64,000 bases of DNA from Streptomyces sp. RPT161. Its GTDB lineage: Bacteria > Actinomycetota > Actinomycetes > Streptomycetales > Streptomycetaceae. The notes beneath the pieces were generated by a model. The model saw nothing but the letters and a program-made list of their open reading frames with translations. It was not told the origin of the DNA and did not search any database. The translations under genes and the position numbers were made by a program. Position 1 is the first letter of the stretch. The number at the start of each line of letters is the position of its first letter. This document shows positions 31,901 through 43,010 of the stretch, one piece after another. The DNA is taken from positions 1-64,000 of the forward strand of contig NZ_JAPZVN010000010.1 in NCBI RefSeq assembly GCF_027533845.1. Direction: 5' to 3'.

Positions 31901-34900
31901 GGCGCGCTGGTACCGGTGGCGGCGGCCAGGGCGGCGATCGTGGGATGCCGGAACAGGTCCCGGGGGGTCAGCGCCAGACCCGCGGTGCGGGCACGGGAGA
32001 CCACCTGGATGCTGAGGATGGAGTCGCCGCCCAGCATGAAGAAGTTGTCGTCCGCACCGACCCGGTCGACGCCGAGCAGATCCGCCCAGATCCCGGCGAG
32101 GAGGCGCTCGGTCTCGGTGCGCGGCGCGCGGTAGGTGACGTCGGCCGCCGACGACCAGTCGGGGACGGGCAGGCTGCGCCGGTCCACCTTGCCGTTGGCG
32201 GTCAGTGGCAGCTCCGGCACCGTCACGTACGCGGCAGGCAGCATGTAGTCCGGCAGGTCGGCCGACAGATGGGAGCGCAGTTCGGCCGCGGGCGGTACCG
32301 CGCCGCCCTCGGCCGGGACGAGGTGGGCGGCCAGGCGTTTGTGTCCGGAGTGCTCGTACACCGATACGACCGCCTCTACGACGGCCGGGTGGGAGGTGAG
32401 CCGGGCCTCGATCTCGGCCGGTTCGATGCGGAACCCACGGATCTTGACCTGGTCGTCGGCGCGGCCCACGAAGTGCAGTTCGCCCTTCGGGCTCCACTGG
32501 ACGACGTCGCCGGTCCGGTACATGCGCCCGCCGGGTGGACCGAACGGGTCTGCCATATAGCGCGCGGCCGTCGCTCCGGGCTGACCGGCGTAGCCGCGCG
32601 CCACTCCGGCGCCCGCGATGTACAACTCGCCGGGTATGCCGGGCGGTTGGGGCTGGAGCGCGCCGTCCAGGACGTAGACCCGCACGTTGTCCAGGGGACG
32701 CCCGATGGGCAGCACCGCGGGCAGCGGATCACCGGCGCGGAAGACGCGCCGGGTGGCGAAGGTGGTGGTCTCGGTGGGGCCGTAGCCGTCGACGACTGTC
32801 AGGCCGGGGCAGGCGTCCAGGACGCGGCGCACCACCGCACCGGGCACGGCCTCACCCCCGGTCCACACCTCCCGGGCACCGCGCAGACAGCCGGGGTCCT
32901 CCTGGGCGAACAGACGGAACAGGCCGGCAGTGAGCCACAGGCACCGCACGCCCTGGTCGGCGATCGCGTGGCGCACCGTGGCGACGTCGAGCTCCGACGG
33001 CGGCGCCAGCACAGCGGTGCCGCCGCGCAGCAGGGGCACCCACAGTTCGTAGGTGGCCGCGTCGAACGCGTGCGGGGAGTGCACGAGCACCCGGTCGTGA
33101 CCGGCGAAGGCACGGTCGAGGGCGAGCGCGGCGACGTCCCGTTGGCGCACCGCGACGCCCTTGGGCGTGCCAGTGGAGCCTGAAGTGAACATCAGGTACT
33201 GGACGTTGTCCGGGTGCACCGCGGCGTCGGCCGCACGTGGCGGCGTGGATGCGGCGGCGTCACCGTCCGCCCTCAGGACACGTCCGCCGGGGAGCACATC
33301 CCGTGCCGTCTCCTCCCAAGCGGCGTCGGCGAGCAACAGATCGGCACCCGCCTCGGCGAGCATCCGCCGCAGCCGCTCCAGTGGCGCCCTGCCGTCCAAG
33401 GGGACGTACACCCCGCCGGTGCGCGCGAGGGCTAGTTGGGCGGCGACCAGCGTGACAGAGCGATCCATCAGCACGCCCACCGGGCGTTCCGCCGTCACGC
33501 CGAGCGCCGCCAGCCGGGCGGCCAACGCCTGGGCACGGGCATCCAGTTCCCGGTAGGTGAAGCGCTCGTCTGCGGTCACCAGGGCGACGGCTCCGGGCGT
33601 GCGCGACACCTGGGCGGCGAAGAGTTCGGCCACCGTGGCGTCGGGCGTGTTGGTGGCCGTGTCGTTCCACTCGCGCACCACCTGCTCCCGGCGGTCGGCC
33701 GCCAGCAGCTGCACCCGAGTGGGCGGCCGCTGGGCGTCGGCGGCGATCCCGGCCAGCAGCACGGTGAGGTACTCGCCCATCCGGGTGACGGTGTCCGCGT
33801 CGAACAGCCGGGGGTCGTAGCCGAGGCGCAGGGCCAGTTCCGCGCCGGGATAGGCGACGAGGCTCAGCGGGTAGTTGGTGGTCTCGATGCCGTCCAGGCC
33901 GCTCAGACGCAGCCCGTGTGCGGCGGCGAGCGTGTCGTCGACCGGGTAGTTCTCGAAGACGACGATGCTGTCGAAGAGGGCGGCCCGCTCGGGCAGGCCG
34001 GTGAACGTCCTCATCCGGGGAAGCGGCAGGTGGTCGAAGCGCCGGTCCTCACTCTGGTCCTGCTGAAGCTGCCGCAGCCAGGCGAGGAGGGTTCCGGTGC
34101 GCGGCACCGTGACCCGGGTGGGCAGCGTCGTGATGAACAGACCGGTCATGGCATCAGCGCCGGGAAGCTCGGGTGGCCGTCCGGAGACGGTGGTGCCGAA
34201 GACCACTTCGTCGCGGCCCGCCTGTCGGCTCAGCAGCAGCGCCCACGCGCCCTGGACGAGGGTGTTCAGGGTCAGCCCCGCCGTCCTGGCCAGGGCTTCG
34301 AGCGCCCGGGTGGTGTCGGCGGCGACGGTGACGCGGACCGCCTCGGTGGACTGCGCCCGGTGGCTCTCGCGCGGCTCGCGGTCGTACGGCAGCGCGGTGG
34401 CCTCGGTCAGGCCACGCAGGCGGGCCTGCCAGTACCGGTCGGCCTCCGCCGAATCGCGGCCGCTCAGCCAGGCCACGTAGTCGCGGAACGGGCGCCGGTC
34501 GGGCAGGGCGTCCTGCTCCGGGATGCCCGGCCGTCCAGGGCGTCCGGCGAGTGACGCGTGGGAGGCGAAGACATCGGACAGGACCTGGAACAGGCTCCAG
34601 CCGTCCAGGATCAGGTGGTGGAAGGACCACACCACCTGCACCGCGGCGTCCGGGAGCTGGGCGAGTACCAAGCGCTGAAGGGGGGCGTTCGCCAGGTCGA
34701 TGCCCTGTTCACGGTCTGCCAGGAGCAGCTCGCGCAGTCGTCCCTCCCGTGCGGTTTCCGGCAGGTCGCGCCAGTCCAGACGAGCGACCGGCACAGGTGC
34801 GTGACGCTGTACCACGAACAGTGGTTCGGGCACGTCCTGCCAGACGACGCGCCCGCGCAGCACCGGGGTACGGTCCGCGACCCGCTGCCATGCCTCGGCC

Positions 34901-37900
34901 AGTGCGGCGGGGTCGGGTACGCCGTTCAGGACGAAGGTCAGCTGCTGGAAGTACACGCCGCGGGCGTCCGGGGACAGGCCGTGGAAGAGCATGCCCGCCT
35001 GAGTGGGGGTGAGCGGATGGATGTCCTCCACCGCTTCCGGCTCCTCGCCCACAATCTGGTCGACGGCACCCTGGTCGAGCCTGGCCAGCGGGAAGTCGGA
35101 GGGCGTGCGGCCGCCGGTGCCCGGTCGTGTGGCGTGCCGGGCCAGGTCGGCCAGCGCCTCGGCGAACCGGCCGGCCAGGCGGGCGACGGTACTGTCCTGG
35201 TGCAACTGTGCCGAGTGGAACCAGGTGAACTCCAGCACGTCGCCGTCCAGGCGTCCCACGACCTCCAGAGCGTGCGGACGTGTGGCCAGCGGGTCGGCGT
35301 CCAACTCCAGCGGGCGGAAGGGGCCGTGGTAGAGGCCGTTCGGTCCTCCCGGCTGCGCGAACCGTCCCAGGTAGTTGAAGCTGATCTGCGCGGCCGGCTC
35401 AGACGGCAGCGCCCCGGGAGCCGCCAGGTAGCGCAGGACGTCGTGGCCCAGGCCGTGCAGGGGCACCGCCCGCAACTGCTCCTTGACCTGCTTGAGGACG
35501 GTGTCCCAGTCGTCGTCCGGCGCAACGGCCAGGGCGACCGGGTGGCGAGTGGTGAACCAGCCGACGGTGCGGCTGGTGTCGACGTCTGTGAACAGTTCCT
35601 CGCGGCCGTGCCCCTCGACGTCCACCACCACCCGGTCGTGTCCGGTCCATGCGCACAGCACCCGCCCCAGGGCGCTCAGCAGCACGTCGTTGACCTGGGT
35701 GCGGTACGTCTCGGGCAGGGTACGCAGCAAGGCGGAGGTGTCCTGCGCGCTGAGGCGCACGGTCACCGAACGGGCTGTGGCATAGGAGTTGATGCCGCTC
35801 AGGTCCGTTGGCAGCGCCGCCCGGGCGCCCGCGACCGACCGTGTCCAGTACTCCCGCTCGTCGTCGAAGCCGCCCTCAGCGGCGTACGCGGTCAGGCGCT
35901 GGGCCCAGTGCCGCAGTGCCGAGGACTTCGCGGGCAGCTCCCGCGTCGTATCGCGCCCGTCGCGGCGGGCGCGGTAAGCCCGGTCCAGGTCCTCCAGCAG
36001 GATGCGCCAGGACACTCCGTCCACCACGAGGTGGTGGACGGCCAGGTGCAGCACACGGGGCTGATGGGAGCCCCGGTCGTGCAGGACGGCACGCAGCAGC
36101 GGGCCGTTGCGCAGGTCGAAGGGGCCCAGGTGCGGTGTGTCGGTTTCCGGGCCGCTGTGGCGTACCAGGCGCAGACGGGGCGCGTTGTCGTCGATGTGCC
36201 ACTGGACACCGGTATCGCCGTCCTCGGTGAGGAAGCGGGAGCGCAGCGCGTCGTGGTGGACGAGTACGTCGTTGAGTGCGTCCTCCAGGGCGCTCGCGTC
36301 CACGGCTGCGGGGACTTCCAGGGAGAGTGTCTGGGCGTAGTGGCCAGCCCGCTCCGCGGCGCTGTCGAACAGCCATTGCTGAATGGGCGTCAGTGGTGTC
36401 GGGCCGGTGGCGGACACCGCGGCTGGGGCCGCGGACCGCCGACTGTCCGCGGCGTCCGCACATCGGGCCAGGGCGGCGAGCGTCTGGTGCCGGTAGACAT
36501 CGCGGGAGGTCAGTGTGAGGCCCGCCTGCCGGGCCTGGGCCACGACCTGGATGCTGAGGATCGAGTCGCCCCCCAGTGCGAAGAAGTTGTCGTCCGCCCC
36601 CACCCGCTCCAGATGGAGGACATGCGCCCAGATCGCGGCCAGCGTCCGCTCGGTCGGGGTGCGCGGGGCGACATGGCGGCTGCCCTGCGCCGCAGGGCCG
36701 GGGTCGGGGAGCCGGCCGCGGTCCAGCTTGCCGTTGGGGTTCAGCGGCAGGGCGGACAGGACCACGACGGTCGAGGGCACCATGTAGTCGGGCAGGGTAC
36801 GGCCGAGGGTGCGGCGCACCGTCTCCGGTTCCACCCGGGCGCCCGGGGCCGGCACCACGTAGCCGACCAGACGGCGGTGGCGGTCACTCTCGCGGGCGGT
36901 CGCGGCAGCCTCGGCGACACCCTCGCAGCGCCGCAGCGCCTCCTCCACCTCGCCCAGTTCGATGCGGAAGCCGCGTACCTTCACCTGCTGGTCGGTCCGG
37001 CCGAGGTACTCCAGCTCTCCGTCGGCGGTCCAGCGCACCAGGTCGCCGGTGCGGTACATGCGGTCCCCGGGGATCCCGAAGGGATCGGCGACGAACCGCG
37101 CGGCGGTCAGGCCCGGTCGGCGTAGATAGCCGCGCGCCAGGCCGCCGCCCCCGAGGTAGAGCTCCCCCGTCACCCCTGGGGGTTGCGGGCGAAGCAGCCG
37201 GTCCAGGACGTAGGCCCGGGTGCGGGCCACGGGTTTGCCGATCGGCGGCGCCTGGTCCGGCACGGTCTCGCCGACGAACCAGGCGGTGGCGTAGACGGTG
37301 GCCTCGGTCGGCCCGTAGATGTTGGCCACCGCGCAGGAGGGCAGGGTCTGCCGCAGGTCGCGGACGGTCTGGGCGGGCAGCGCCTCGCCGGCCAGCACGA
37401 CCGTGTCCGGCTGGACGGCGGTGCCCTCGGTGAGCATCCGGGAGACCACCGACGGCACACCACTGACCAGCCCGGCCTGTCGCGGCTCCGGTGCGTCGGC
37501 GAGCGCCGGGAGGTCGGCGACCACCTCGACGGATCCACCAGCCAGCAGCGGGCAGAGCATCTCGAAGACCGAGACGTCGAAGTTGAGCGAGGTGGACGCC
37601 ACCACATGGGCCAGCCCTTCGGGGCCGAACCGCTCCGCCGCCCAGTCGGCCAGCGCGGACACACTGCTGTGGGTGACCACCACACCCTTGGGGCGGCCGG
37701 TCGACCCGGAGGTGTAGATGACGTACGCGGGATGGTCGGGGTCCAGTGGCCGCAGCCGGTCCGCGTCGGTCGGGTTGGCGTCGGCCGGTCCGTCCGCGAC
37801 GGTGCTCGGGAGACAGTCCTGTTTCCCGGCTGTCCCGTCGTGGGCCGCGCAGTCCTCCAGAACCAGCGGGTCGCAGCCCTCCGGCAGCGCGCCCACGGTC

Positions 37901-40900
37901 TCGCGGGTGGCGATGACGAGGGCGGGAGCGGCGTCGGCGAGCATGAAGCGGATACGGTCGGGCGGATAACCGGGGTCGACCGGGAGGTATCCGGCCCCGG
38001 ACTTCAGCACCGCCCACAGAACCGCTATCAGGTCGGCCGAGCGCGGCAGGCAGAGCGCCACCAGGGTCTCCGGGCCCGCGCCGCGAGCCGTCAGCAGCCG
38101 TGCGAGCCGGTTGGCGCGCCGGTTCACCTCGGCGTAGTCCAGCCGGACTGGGCCGCAGACCACCGCGGTCCGGTCGGGGGTGCGGGCCGTCTGCGCCTCG
38201 AACAGTGCGGGCAACGTGCTGGCCGCTCCGCCCTGTTGGGCGCGTACGGGCGGGTTCCAGGCCTCCAGCAGTGTGCGCCGGTCCTCCTCCGACAGCAGCG
38301 GCAGCTCCCCCAGCGTCCGGTGCGGGCCGTCAGCCATGCCTTCCAGGAGGCGGTGCAGATGACGACTCATCCGGTCCACGGTGCGGGCCTCGAACAGATC
38401 CGTGTTGTACTCGACGGTCAGTTCGCAGGTGCCGTCCGCGCGCGGCGTGAACTCCAGCACGAGGTCGAAGCGTGCCGCCGGACGGGGCAGCGGGTGGTCG
38501 TCGATCCGCAGCCCACCGGCTCGCGAAGGGAGGTCCAGGGGCGCCTGCTGGACCACCAGCACCTGCACCAGCGGCGTGCGGCTGGGGTCCCGGGCCGGGG
38601 CCAGCTCCTCGACCACGCGGTCGAACGGCACGCCGTCGTGGGCGAAGGCGTCCAGCACCGTCGCCCGCATGGTCTCGACGAACCGGTCGACCGTGGCGGT
38701 GTCGTCCACTTGGGCACGCAGTACCACTGTGTTGGCGAAGAAGCCGGTCACGTCCTCAAGGTCCCGGCGGCCCCGTCCGTTGGTGATGGTGCCGAAGACC
38801 ACGTCGCGCTGCCCTGAGTACCGGGAGAACAGCAGGGCAGCCGCCCCGGCGAAGAGGGTGAAGACGGTCGTGCTCCGGCCGCCCGCCAGGTTCCGCAGCC
38901 GTGCGACCAGATCCGCCGGGAGGTGCTGGCGATGCGCCGCGCCGGGGGTGGTGCGCACCGCGGGCCGGGGGCGGTCCGTGGGCAGATCGAGGTGCTGCAT
39001 ACCGGTCAGGTGCCGCTTCCAGTACGCCAGATCCTCCGCATCAGCGTCCCCGGCCGGCCGCTGCCGCTCCCACACGGCGAAGTCCGGGTACTGGACGCTC
39101 GGCACGGGTAGGGAGTCGGGCTCGCCGGACACCTCCGCGTGGTAGAGCGCGGCCAGCTCCCGGGTGAGGACGCCTACCGACCAGCCGTCGGTGACGATGT
39201 GGTGCTGGGCGAGCAGCAGTAGATGGTCGTCGGAGTCGATGCGGATGAGCAGGGCCCGGGACAGTGGCCCCGTCGCGATGTCGTAGGGGCGGCTCAGTTC
39301 CTCGGTCAGCAGGCGTTCGCCGGCCTCGGCCCGCTGTTGGGCGGGCAGCGCGCCCAGGTCCGCGGTGCGCAACGGGAGCGTGGCGTCGGCGTCGATCCGC
39401 TGCACCCCCTGGCCGTCGACGGTGGTGAAGGTGGTGCGCAGGGACACGTGACGGGCCGCGAGCCGGTCCAGGGCGCGGCGCAGCGCACCGGGGTCCAGTG
39501 GTCCGCGCAATCGCAGCGCCACGCCGGTGTTGTACTCGGTACCGCCCGCGGTGAGGTCGTCCAGGAACCACAGCCGTCGTTGCGCGCTGGACAGCGGCAG
39601 CGGCTGGTCGCGCGGGGCGGGCGGGATCGCTTCCGCCGGCGCGGCGGCTGACGGGTCGTCGAGTAATGGGGCCAGAGCGGCGATGGTCCGGGCGGTGAAG
39701 ACGTCCCGGACCGACAGCCGGGCGCCCAGTTCGTCGCGGATCCGGGAGAGCACGCGCGCGGCCAGTATCGAGTCGCCACCCAGATCGAAGAAGTCGTCCT
39801 GCGTACCGATGGGTTCGGCCCCCAGCGCGTCCGACCAGATGGCGGCCAGTTTGCGCTCGTTCGGGGTGCGCGGCGTGACGTGGTCTGCCACCGATGTGGG
39901 GCCGGGCGCGGGCAGGGCGCGGTGGTCGACCTTGTGCTGCGGGGTGAGCGGCAGCCGGTCCAGGACGACGATGGCGGAGGGCACCATGTGCGCCGGCAGG
40001 GCTGCGGCGACCGCTGCGCGCAACCGCGCGGACTCGGGCGCTCGTTCTCCGTCGGCGGGCGTGACGTAGCCGACCAGCCGTTGCCGGCCCGGCTCGTCCT
40101 CCCGCACCACGACCACGGCCTCTCGCACATCGGAGTGGCAGAGCAGGGCCGCCTCGATCTCGCCCGGCTCGATGCGGAAGCCCCGCACCTTCACCTGGCG
40201 ATCGAGCCTGCCGAGGAACTCCAGTTCTCCGTCAGCGTTCCAGCGGACCCTGTCGCCGGTGCGGTAGAGGCGGGTGCCGGGCGGCCCGAAGGGGCTGGCG
40301 ACGAATCGTGTCGAGGTCAAGCCCGGGCGGCCGAGGTAGCCTCGGGCCAGCCCGTCCCCGCCCACGTACAGCTCACCGTCGGTGCCCACCGGTACCGGCC
40401 GCATCGTCTCGTCGAGCACATGTGCCTGCGTGCCGGGCAGGGGGCTGCCGATCGTGGGGGTGCCGAGGCCGGCGGCGAGCGGCCCGGTCCAGGTGGCCAC
40501 GATGGTGGCCTCGGTCGGCCCATACGAATTGATCATGCGGCACCGTGGTGCCCAGCGGTCGACCAGTGCGGCCGGGCACGCCTCGGCGCCCACGATCAAC
40601 GTGCGCAGATGCGGCGCACCGCATCTTTCCGGATCGGGCAGGGTGGCGAGGGCGGCCGGCGGGATGAGGGCGTGGGTGATGCGGTGCTCGTCCAGGACGC
40701 GGGCGAGTTCGTCACCCAACCAGGGGCCGTCCGGCGGCACGACCAGGGTGGCGCCGGACAGGACGGAGATGCACAGTTCCAGAACGGATGCGTCGAAACT
40801 GGGGGACGCGAACTGCAGCACACGGTCGCCGGGGCCCACGGCATAGCGTTCGGCGGCGGCCTCCGCGAAGCCTGCGATGCCCCGGTGAGTGACCGTCACG

Positions 40901-41442
40901 CCCTTGGGCATCCCGGTGGAACCGGAGGTGTAGATGACGTAGGCCGCGTGGTCCGTTTCCACCGTCGCGCACCGGGCCACTCGCCGTCGACCGGTGCCGT
41001 CACCCATGAGGTGACGGACCTCGGTCAGGTCGTCGAGGACCACGGCGGGTGCGGCGTCGGTCAGCATGAGGGCGCGGCGCTCGGTGGGATAGTCGGGGTC
41101 CACTGGCAGGAAGGCGGCGCCCGCTTGGGCCACGGCCAGTTCTGCGGCGACGAGTTCCATGGACCGCGGCAGCACGAGCGCCACCGCCCGGTCCGGTCCG
41201 GCTCCCCGCCGCAGGAGGTCGTCGGCCAGGCTCTCTGCCCGCGCCGCCAGTTCCTCGTAGGACCAGGTCCGCCGACCGTCGGTCACTGCGGGCGCGTGCG
41301 GTGTACGGGCGAGCCACGCGGTGAACAGCTCACCGAACGGCGGGTGCGGCGCCGGACGGGCCGCGGCGCTGCCCGGAACTGCGGCGGCGTTTTCGGCCCG
41401 CGGCAGGGGGGACGCCGCGGGCGTGTCGTGCAGGTCCGTCAT
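22780..41442 (-). CDS. NRPS 1: loading module plus modules 2-5 (A-T, C-A-T-E x3, C-A-T)
   Basis: This 6220-aa synthetase starts the peptide. Approximate residues are A1 30-510, T1 about 557; C2 612-1050, A2 1065-1600, T2 about 1626, E2 1665-2110; C3 2140-2560, A3 2570-3100, T3 about 3142, E3 3175-3620; C4 3660-4080, A4 4095-4610, T4 about 4656, E4 4695-5130; C5 5175-5600, A5 5610-6120, T5 about 6162. There is no starter C domain, so the first residue is probably not N-acylated. All catalytic motifs (HHxxxDGWS, YTSGSTGxPKG, LGGDSI, EGHGRE) are intact. The ATG at 41442 follows a GAAGGA site. The frame is open to 41664, but that extension has no homology. The acidic C-terminus ([21 protein letters not shown]) may dock onto NRPS 2. 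A TTA codon lies at 39664-39666. Confidence 0.97.
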   Translation of the reverse strand: MTDLHDTPAASPLPRAENAAAVPGSAAARPAPHPPFGELFTAWLARTPHAPAVTDGRRTWSYEELAARAESLADDLLRRGAGPDRAVALVLPRSMELVAAELAVAQAGAAFLPVDPDYPTERRALMLTDAAPAVVLDDLTEVRHLMGDGTGRRRVARCATVETDHAAYVIYTSGSTGMPKGVTVTHRGIAGFAEAAAERYAVGPGDRVLQFASPSFDASVLELCISVLSGATLVVPPDGPWLGDELARVLDEHRITHALIPPAALATLPDPERCGAPHLRTLIVGAEACPAALVDRWAPRCRMINSYGPTEATIVATWTGPLAAGLGTPTIGSPLPGTQAHVLDETMRPVPVGTDGELYVGGDGLARGYLGRPGLTSTRFVASPFGPPGTRLYRTGDRVRWNADGELEFLGRLDRQVKVRGFRIEPGEIEAALLCHSDVREAVVVVREDEPGRQRLVGYVTPADGERAPESARLRAAVAAALPAHMVPSAIVVLDRLPLTPQHKVDHRALPAPGPTSVADHVTPRTPNERKLAAIWSDALGAEPIGTQDDFFDLGGDSILAARVLSRIRDELGARLSVRDVFTARTIAALAPLLDDPSAAAPAEAIPPAPRDQPLPLSSAQRRLWFLDDLTAGGTEYNTGVALRLRGPLDPGALRRALDRLAARHVSLRTTFTTVDGQGVQRIDADATLPLRTADLGALPAQQRAEAGERLLTEELSRPYDIATGPLSRALLIRIDSDDHLLLLAQHHIVTDGWSVGVLTRELAALYHAEVSGEPDSLPVPSVQYPDFAVWERQRPAGDADAEDLAYWKRHLTGMQHLDLPTDRPRPAVRTTPGAAHRQHLPADLVARLRNLAGGRSTTVFTLFAGAAALLFSRYSGQRDVVFGTITNGRGRRDLEDVTGFFANTVVLRAQVDDTATVDRFVETMRATVLDAFAHDGVPFDRVVEELAPARDPSRTPLVQVLVVQQAPLDLPSRAGGLRIDDHPLPRPAARFDLVLEFTPRADGTCELTVEYNTDLFEARTVDRMSRHLHRLLEGMADGPHRTLGELPLLSEEDRRTLLEAWNPPVRAQQGGAASTLPALFEAQTARTPDRTAVVCGPVRLDYAEVNRRANRLARLLTARGAGPETLVALCLPRSADLIAVLWAVLKSGAGYLPVDPGYPPDRIRFMLADAAPALVIATRETVGALPEGCDPLVLEDCAAHDGTAGKQDCLPSTVADGPADANPTDADRLRPLDPDHPAYVIYTSGSTGRPKGVVVTHSSVSALADWAAERFGPEGLAHVVASTSLNFDVSVFEMLCPLLAGGSVEVVADLPALADAPEPRQAGLVSGVPSVVSRMLTEGTAVQPDTVVLAGEALPAQTVRDLRQTLPSCAVANIYGPTEATVYATAWFVGETVPDQAPPIGKPVARTRAYVLDRLLRPQPPGVTGELYLGGGGLARGYLRRPGLTAARFVADPFGIPGDRMYRTGDLVRWTADGELEYLGRTDQQVKVRGFRIELGEVEEALRRCEGVAEAAATARESDRHRRLVGYVVPAPGARVEPETVRRTLGRTLPDYMVPSTVVVLSALPLNPNGKLDRGRLPDPGPAAQGSRHVAPRTPTERTLAAIWAHVLHLERVGADDNFFALGGDSILSIQVVAQARQAGLTLTSRDVYRHQTLAALARCADAADSRRSAAPAAVSATGPTPLTPIQQWLFDSAAERAGHYAQTLSLEVPAAVDASALEDALNDVLVHHDALRSRFLTEDGDTGVQWHIDDNAPRLRLVRHSGPETDTPHLGPFDLRNGPLLRAVLHDRGSHQPRVLHLAVHHLVVDGVSWRILLEDLDRAYRARRDGRDTTRELPAKSSALRHWAQRLTAYAAEGGFDDEREYWTRSVAGARAALPTDLSGINSYATARSVTVRLSAQDTSALLRTLPETYRTQVNDVLLSALGRVLCAWTGHDRVVVDVEGHGREELFTDVDTSRTVGWFTTRHPVALAVAPDDDWDTVLKQVKEQLRAVPLHGLGHDVLRYLAAPGALPSEPAAQISFNYLGRFAQPGGPNGLYHGPFRPLELDADPLATRPHALEVVGRLDGDVLEFTWFHSAQLHQDSTVARLAGRFAEALADLARHATRPGTGGRTPSDFPLARLDQGAVDQIVGEEPEAVEDIHPLTPTQAGMLFHGLSPDARGVYFQQLTFVLNGVPDPAALAEAWQRVADRTPVLRGRVVWQDVPEPLFVVQRHAPVPVARLDWRDLPETAREGRLRELLLADREQGIDLANAPLQRLVLAQLPDAAVQVVWSFHHLILDGWSLFQVLSDVFASHASLAGRPGRPGIPEQDALPDRRPFRDYVAWLSGRDSAEADRYWQARLRGLTEATALPYDREPRESHRAQSTEAVRVTVAADTTRALEALARTAGLTLNTLVQGAWALLLSRQAGRDEVVFGTTVSGRPPELPGADAMTGLFITTLPTRVTVPRTGTLLAWLRQLQQDQSEDRRFDHLPLPRMRTFTGLPERAALFDSIVVFENYPVDDTLAAAHGLRLSGLDGIETTNYPLSLVAYPGAELALRLGYDPRLFDADTVTRMGEYLTVLLAGIAADAQRPPTRVQLLAADRREQVVREWNDTATNTPDATVAELFAAQVSRTPGAVALVTADERFTYRELDARAQALAARLAALGVTAERPVGVLMDRSVTLVAAQLALARTGGVYVPLDGRAPLERLRRMLAEAGADLLLADAAWEETARDVLPGGRVLRADGDAAASTPPRAADAAVHPDNVQYLMFTSGSTGTPKGVAVRQRDVAALALDRAFAGHDRVLVHSPHAFDAATYELWVPLLRGGTAVLAPPSELDVATVRHAIADQGVRCLWLTAGLFRLFAQEDPGCLRGAREVWTGGEAVPGAVVRRVLDACPGLTVVDGYGPTETTTFATRRVFRAGDPLPAVLPIGRPLDNVRVYVLDGALQPQPPGIPGELYIAGAGVARGYAGQPGATAARYMADPFGPPGGRMYRTGDVVQWSPKGELHFVGRADDQVKIRGFRIEPAEIEARLTSHPAVVEAVVSVYEHSGHKRLAAHLVPAEGGAVPPAAELRSHLSADLPDYMLPAAYVTVPELPLTANGKVDRRSLPVPDWSSAADVTYRAPRTETERLLAGIWADLLGVDRVGADDNFFMLGGDSILSIQVVSRARTAGLALTPRDLFRHPTIAALAAATGTSAPVVGSAPVSGEVLLTPIQHWFLDPGPRCPEFFDQAVVVETAGDPDPDALRRALAALWSHHDALRCRFVRREDGSWYQSCAAPDAAPPELLTVCDLTGLDAAAAEATEARVTQEAHSGFRLDTGPLVTARLFMATGTRPARVLLAAHHLVVDGVSWRILLEDLETAYRQARAGEPVRLPERTTSVQEWARRLRAHTSDGGFAAQRDHWETAVRQCAAPLPVDRDGGNSVGDVRAVTVRLDRRRTDDLLRKVPGVYRTRIDDVLLAALGRVLAAWTGYDTVAVALEGHGREDQLFDDVDLSRTVGWFTTLFPVALKVPEGDWGTTLKSVKEQLRAVPDRGIGYGALRHLAGDERLTEAPMPGISFNYLGRFQWSADPGGLVCAVPGGLGGAEAPESVRPHLLDVVARVEDDHLEISWHYSTGRHREETVAGLAEGMLRTLEEIVAHCSRPHAGGRTPSDFPLARLDQAAVDRVVGDGRAVADLYPVTPMQAGMLFHSLMNPDGRTYVNQVQLVLSGVTDPHALADAWQRTADANPMLRTRLVWQETAEPLQVVQHRATVPVTHHDWSGWPVERCERELAALLAEDRQDGIDLAAAPLMRLTLIRLSPERVRMVWTFHHVLLDGWSAAQVFDEVCERYAALTRGCRPDVPERAPFADYLRWLAGQDTARAERYWREALAGFSVPTRLPCDRRHAEAHRTSSSGSVRVTLDAALSARLRETAQRAGLTVNTVLQGAWALLLSRYGGGDDVVFGTTVSGRPAELPGVTSMVGVFINTLPTRARIDGRREVLEWLGELQAAQSESRRHDFVSLAQLQTWSEVPGGTNLFDSIVVFENYPFDGDALARHGLSMEQERDLEPTNYPLSVVVAPGDALSIALDYDPAVFDAETVEGLGASLRTLLTQIATDPDRSLADLPLVDPVQGRNLLERFGGPVIQVPHRTLPEVFQEQVARTPDAPAVLAGTERLTYRQLNERANRLARTLVNAGTGPERFVALALPRTADLVVALLAVLKSGAAYLPVDPGYPAERITFLFDDVRPDAVVTSTETAGRLPDGPFERIVLDDLACSERLASASSAELRDEERHGALLPAHPAYVIHTSGSTGRPKGVVVAHESVVALTDWAAVELGGRGLGHVVASTSLNFDVSVFEILSPLLCGGCVELVPDLLALAERPGPWRAGLLSAVPSALGRLLAEDTVRATADTVVLAGEGLPARTVRQVRAAIPGCRVMNIYGPTEATVYATAWTCDPADPDREPPIGRPIGGSRAHVLDDRLRPVPVGAPGELYLAGTGVARGYLGRPGLTASRFLADPFGPPGARMYRTGDLVRWTAEGDLVYLGRTDDQVKVRGFRIELGEVEAALARHPLVSAAAARVVEDGGHRRLVAYAVPEGRAALEPAALRSFLAGTLPDHLVPSLVVPLERLPLGATGKLDRRALPEPVWSAPAPGGGLPPRTDAERTLAAIWSEVLGVPDVGARDNYFALGGDSILGIQIVSAARRAGLALTPRHLFQHQTVAELAAAAEDLPVPVTAAEQGPFVDEAPLTPVQHWLFDTLTGDPAAFTQGVCFHLSADPDESLLRAALAEVLEQHDALRLRFTLGGDGRWRQQGTAPGGAPHLDIHELPEESAEDLDRTLRRLADRLASGFDLADGPLLRAALCRPAGDRRPVLLLAAHHLVVDAVSWRVILEDLDAAYRALRDGYAVDLGPKTTSFGAWATRLAGHTAAGGFDDELAHWQGLSGYADVPTDLDGGNTAEDEETLTVGLDDDLTRRLLQDVPEVYRTRVNDVLLCALGRVLARWTGRDRVAVVLEGHGREELFDDVDLSRTVGWFTTMFPVALAVPPGADTGAALKSVKESLRAVPRGGVGYGALRHLRPTAEARLPEPPRIAFNYLGQQDWSAAPGGLLHTPYGALAGGMDRAGERPHLIDVVGQVRDKRLEFTWSYSREAHRRETVVRLAAEMNQELGEIVRHCAEPGAGGRTPSDFPLAPLDQAAVDRLVGTGRDVVDLYPLTPTQTGMVVHGMDEPGQRLYVEQITFVVDGVRDTRLLAAAWQHVVDRTPVLRTAVVLHGVPVPLQAVHRTATLPVTEHDWSTLPLGEREAELERLLAADRARGLALDSAPLLRVALVRLGPDAVRVVWTFHHVLLDGWSVFHVLSDVMACHAALARGDEPRLPERRPFADYAAWLASRNTARAVEHWKRALAGMTAPTALPYDRRPAQGAVARSGTWLSQRLDAAETARLTEFARRHRLTLNTVVQGVWALLLSRWSGEREVCFGTTVSGRPADLPGADTITGLFITTLPARITVEGTAQCDAWLREVQEARAEDRRFDHLPLTDLHALTQLPAGAPMFDSLLVFENYPVGDATADANGVRVRDLDAREATNYPLTVVISPGDRLSVELGYDPRYFEQATARSLAAQLLHTLHALAASPDTVRLVAVDSLPPEERARLVRSPARPTSSPVPPATLPALVEAAVDLLPTAPALSAPGLLLSFAEVETRANRMAHRLIARGAGPGDIVALLLPRSADMALAQLAVAKAGAAFLPVDPGYPAERVAMMLRDAAPAVTLDAPEVAELLTAPTEGMPEKRPTDADRLRPLDLDDPAYVIYTSGSTGTPKGVVVTHRGLAPFAAAEAQHYHVATGDRVLAFASPSFDASVLELCMSLPHGARLVVPPPGPLLGAELAEVLRRERITHTLLPPAALATLPPDTPGTLPDLKTLVVGADACGAELVARWAPHHRMVNSYGPTEATVVATWSAPLEPDGAAPPIGRPLPATGVYVLDERLRPVPDGVPGELWLSGPALARGYLRRPGLTATRFTADPFGPPGARMYRTGDLVRRDARGELHYLGRTDHQLKLRGHRIEAGEVEATLAHHPAVVDAVVTVREDEPGLPRLVAHVLAQPGAEPPAAAELRALAARSLPGHMVPSAFVVMDRFALTENGKTDRAALPAPAPAEEEPAGRVAPRTPTQEALAALWEEALHTAVGVEDDFFSLGGDSLRALLIASRANDAFGVTLTPRDVLVRRTIAALAELVEEQVLSDLEDAARGDSDHDER
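25921..30470 (-). other. module 4 (C-A-T-E)
   Basis: The C domain begins [14 protein letters not shown] (DCL style). The pocket D-V-F-S-V-A-I-V-Y plus K equals module 2, and the A domain shares its [13 protein letters not shown] core, which implies a duplicated module with the same substrate. The E domain is intact ([18 protein letters not shown]). A D residue is predicted, identity unknown. Confidence 0.83.
30471..35030 (-). other. module 3 (C-A-T-E), predicted D-Val
   Basis: The C domain begins [14 protein letters not shown], the style of DCL domains that follow E domains. The pocket D-A-Y-W-W-G-G-T-F plus K is a well-known Val code. The E domain is intact ([18 protein letters not shown]), so D-Val is predicted. 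Confidence 0.88.
35031..39609 (-). other. module 2 (C-A-T-E)
   Basis: The C domain opens with [11 protein letters not shown], the LCL style, matching an L residue upstream. The pocket reads D-V-F-S-V-A-I-V-Y plus K, identical to module 4; I do not recognise its substrate. The E domain has [10 protein letters not shown] and EGHGREEL, so residue 2 should be D. Confidence 0.85.
39610..41442 (-). other. module 1 (A-T), loading module
   Basis: The A domain has no upstream C domain, as expected for an initiating module. Aligning by eye to GrsA, the specificity residues read D-A-L-L-I-G-S-I-V plus the invariant K. The pocket is hydrophobic and nearly identical to those of modules 5 and 10. It shares several positions with an aromatic (Tyr) code I remember from tyrocidine synthetase, so a bulky hydrophobic or aromatic residue is a tentative guess. 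There is no E domain, so residue 1 should be L, and the next C domain is of the LCL type. Confidence 0.8.
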
Positions 41443-41575
41443 GGGAGAAGTCCTTCGGGGCGGGGACGATGCGGTGCGCGCGGAGTGGGGCGCGCCGGGC
41501 AAGGCGGACAGGCCGGGCGCGGCGGAGCGGTGTCGCGGGCGTCCGCGCGTGCGAACGGGTGAGGCAGACCGCCGT

Positions 41576-42925
41576 TCAGACGGACGCGGTGCGGCGGGCG
41601 GTGCGTCCGGATATCTGCACCCGGTCGATGGCGCCTGTGGCCGGGTCGCGGTGGAAGCGTCCACCGGGTTCTCGCCGACCGGTGGCCGGGTCGACGAGCT
41701 CGCAGGTCAGGTCCGGGTAACACACCAGCGGCAGCGGGCGGTCGCCGTCCACTGACAGCGTGGGCGAGCCGCCCGGGTCGAGTGTTATCCGGTACTCGGT
41801 GCGGCCGTTGCGGTACGTGCCTGCGCACTCGGGGAGATCCACGGGACGGCCACGGTGCACGGGGGCCGGAGCGGTCGGCACCCGTAGGCCGATGAGCCGG
41901 GCCACGTCCTCGGCGAGGTCGTGCCAAAGAGCGGTAGCGCCACTGGAGTTGCCGGTGAACGCGACCACCACTCCGCTGTCCGGCTCAGCCCTCAGATGGC
42001 ACGACGTGCCCTGCGCGTTGCCGTCGTGGCCGCACCACCACCGGCCGTCCTGCTGGAACAGCGCCACGCCCAGTCCCCAGGCGTCGGCCAAGGCCCCGGG
42101 GTCGGCCTCCGGTTCGGGACCGCGCATTGTCGCGGCGACGGCGGCCGGCAACACCGCAGACCGGCCCACCAGGCTCCTTCCCAGAGCCGCGAGATCCAGG
42201 GCACTCGCCAGCAGGCCACCGGCAGCCGCCTCCACCGGGGCCAGGTTCTGCTGCGCCGTACGCACGCGGCCGGAAGCCGTGTTGCGGGCGTGGCCAGCAG
42301 CGGTGGGGCGGGCCGGGGCGGTGTCGCCGAGGAAGGCGGGCACGGTGCCCAGCGGCTCCAGGAGCATCGCTCGGACGGCGTCCTGCCACGTCATGCCCGT
42401 CACCTCCGCCACCAGTCGTCCGGCCGCGACGTATCCGGCGTTGGAGTAGGAGAAGCCCGCTCCCGGTGCGAACAGGGTGTCGCGGGGGGTGCAGGCTTCC
42501 GCCAGGTAGCGGGAGAAGGTGGTGCCGACGGCCGTGTCCGAGTCGGGGCCGGTGGGCAACCCACCGGTGTGGCTGAGGAGGTGGCGCACCGTCAACTGAG
42601 GTAACGCCCGCAGCTCCGGCAGGAACAGGGCGGCCGGATCGTCCGGGCTGAGGTCGCCGTCGTCGGCGAGAAGCATCACCGCGGCGGCGGTGTAGGTCTT
42701 GGTGACCGATCCCAGCGGAACGGCGGTGTCCGCGGTGAACGGGGCACCGGTGGCGGCGTCGGCCGTTCCGGTGCACACGCTGAGGACGTGCGTCCCGGTG
42801 TCCACGGCCAGTTGGGCTCCGGGTACCCGGTGGGTGAGGGCTAGAGACTCCAGGCGCTCCTGTAACGCTCGGGGTGGGGAGGACAGTCGCCGATCGGTGA
42901 GGGTAGCGGTGGTGGCGTAGGGCAT
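41576..42925 (-). CDS. stand-alone PBP-type thioesterase (SurE-like peptide cyclase)
   Basis: This 449-aa serine hydrolase has the penicillin-binding protein/beta-lactamase fold. The catalytic motifs are SxxK as SVTK (residues 73-76), YxN as YSN (160-162), and HxG as HDG (300-302) in place of the KTG of true PBPs. No signal peptide or membrane segment is seen, so a cytoplasmic enzyme is expected rather than a cell-wall DD-peptidase. The SxxK, YxN, HxG set is shared with SurE of surugamide biosynthesis and its relatives, which release NRPS peptides that end in a D residue and close them head to tail. Here the terminal module ends in E and lacks its own TE, which fits exactly. The gene lies between the P450 gene (85 bp) and NRPS 1 (133 bp). 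A resistance-type beta-lactamase is the alternative. Confidence 0.87.
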   Translation of the reverse strand: MPYATTATLTDRRLSSPPRALQERLESLALTHRVPGAQLAVDTGTHVLSVCTGTADAATGAPFTADTAVPLGSVTKTYTAAAVMLLADDGDLSPDDPAALFLPELRALPQLTVRHLLSHTGGLPTGPDSDTAVGTTFSRYLAEACTPRDTLFAPGAGFSYSNAGYVAAGRLVAEVTGMTWQDAVRAMLLEPLGTVPAFLGDTAPARPTAAGHARNTASGRVRTAQQNLAPVEAAAGGLLASALDLAALGRSLVGRSAVLPAAVAATMRGPEPEADPGALADAWGLGVALFQQDGRWWCGHDGNAQGTSCHLRAEPDSGVVVAFTGNSSGATALWHDLAEDVARLIGLRVPTAPAPVHRGRPVDLPECAGTYRNGRTEYRITLDPGGSPTLSVDGDRPLPLVCYPDLTCELVDPATGRREPGGRFHRDPATGAIDRVQISGRTARRTASV

Positions 42926-43010
42926 GAGTAGGGGACTCCAGGTGGCTGGGACTCATGGCAGTGGTCTGGGCGCCCGCGAGGTGAGCGGCGCGGGGCCCGG
43001 ACACACAGCG

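Noticed and set aside
39610-41442. Lipoinitiation or starter C domain at the front of NRPS 1
   Set aside because: The protein starts directly with the A domain, and no fatty-acyl ligase or starter C motif is present in the window.
41443-41664. 74-codon N-terminal extension of NRPS 1
   Set aside because: It has no homology and a low-complexity Arg/Pro/Ser composition. A good GAAGGA ribosome site supports the ATG at 41442.
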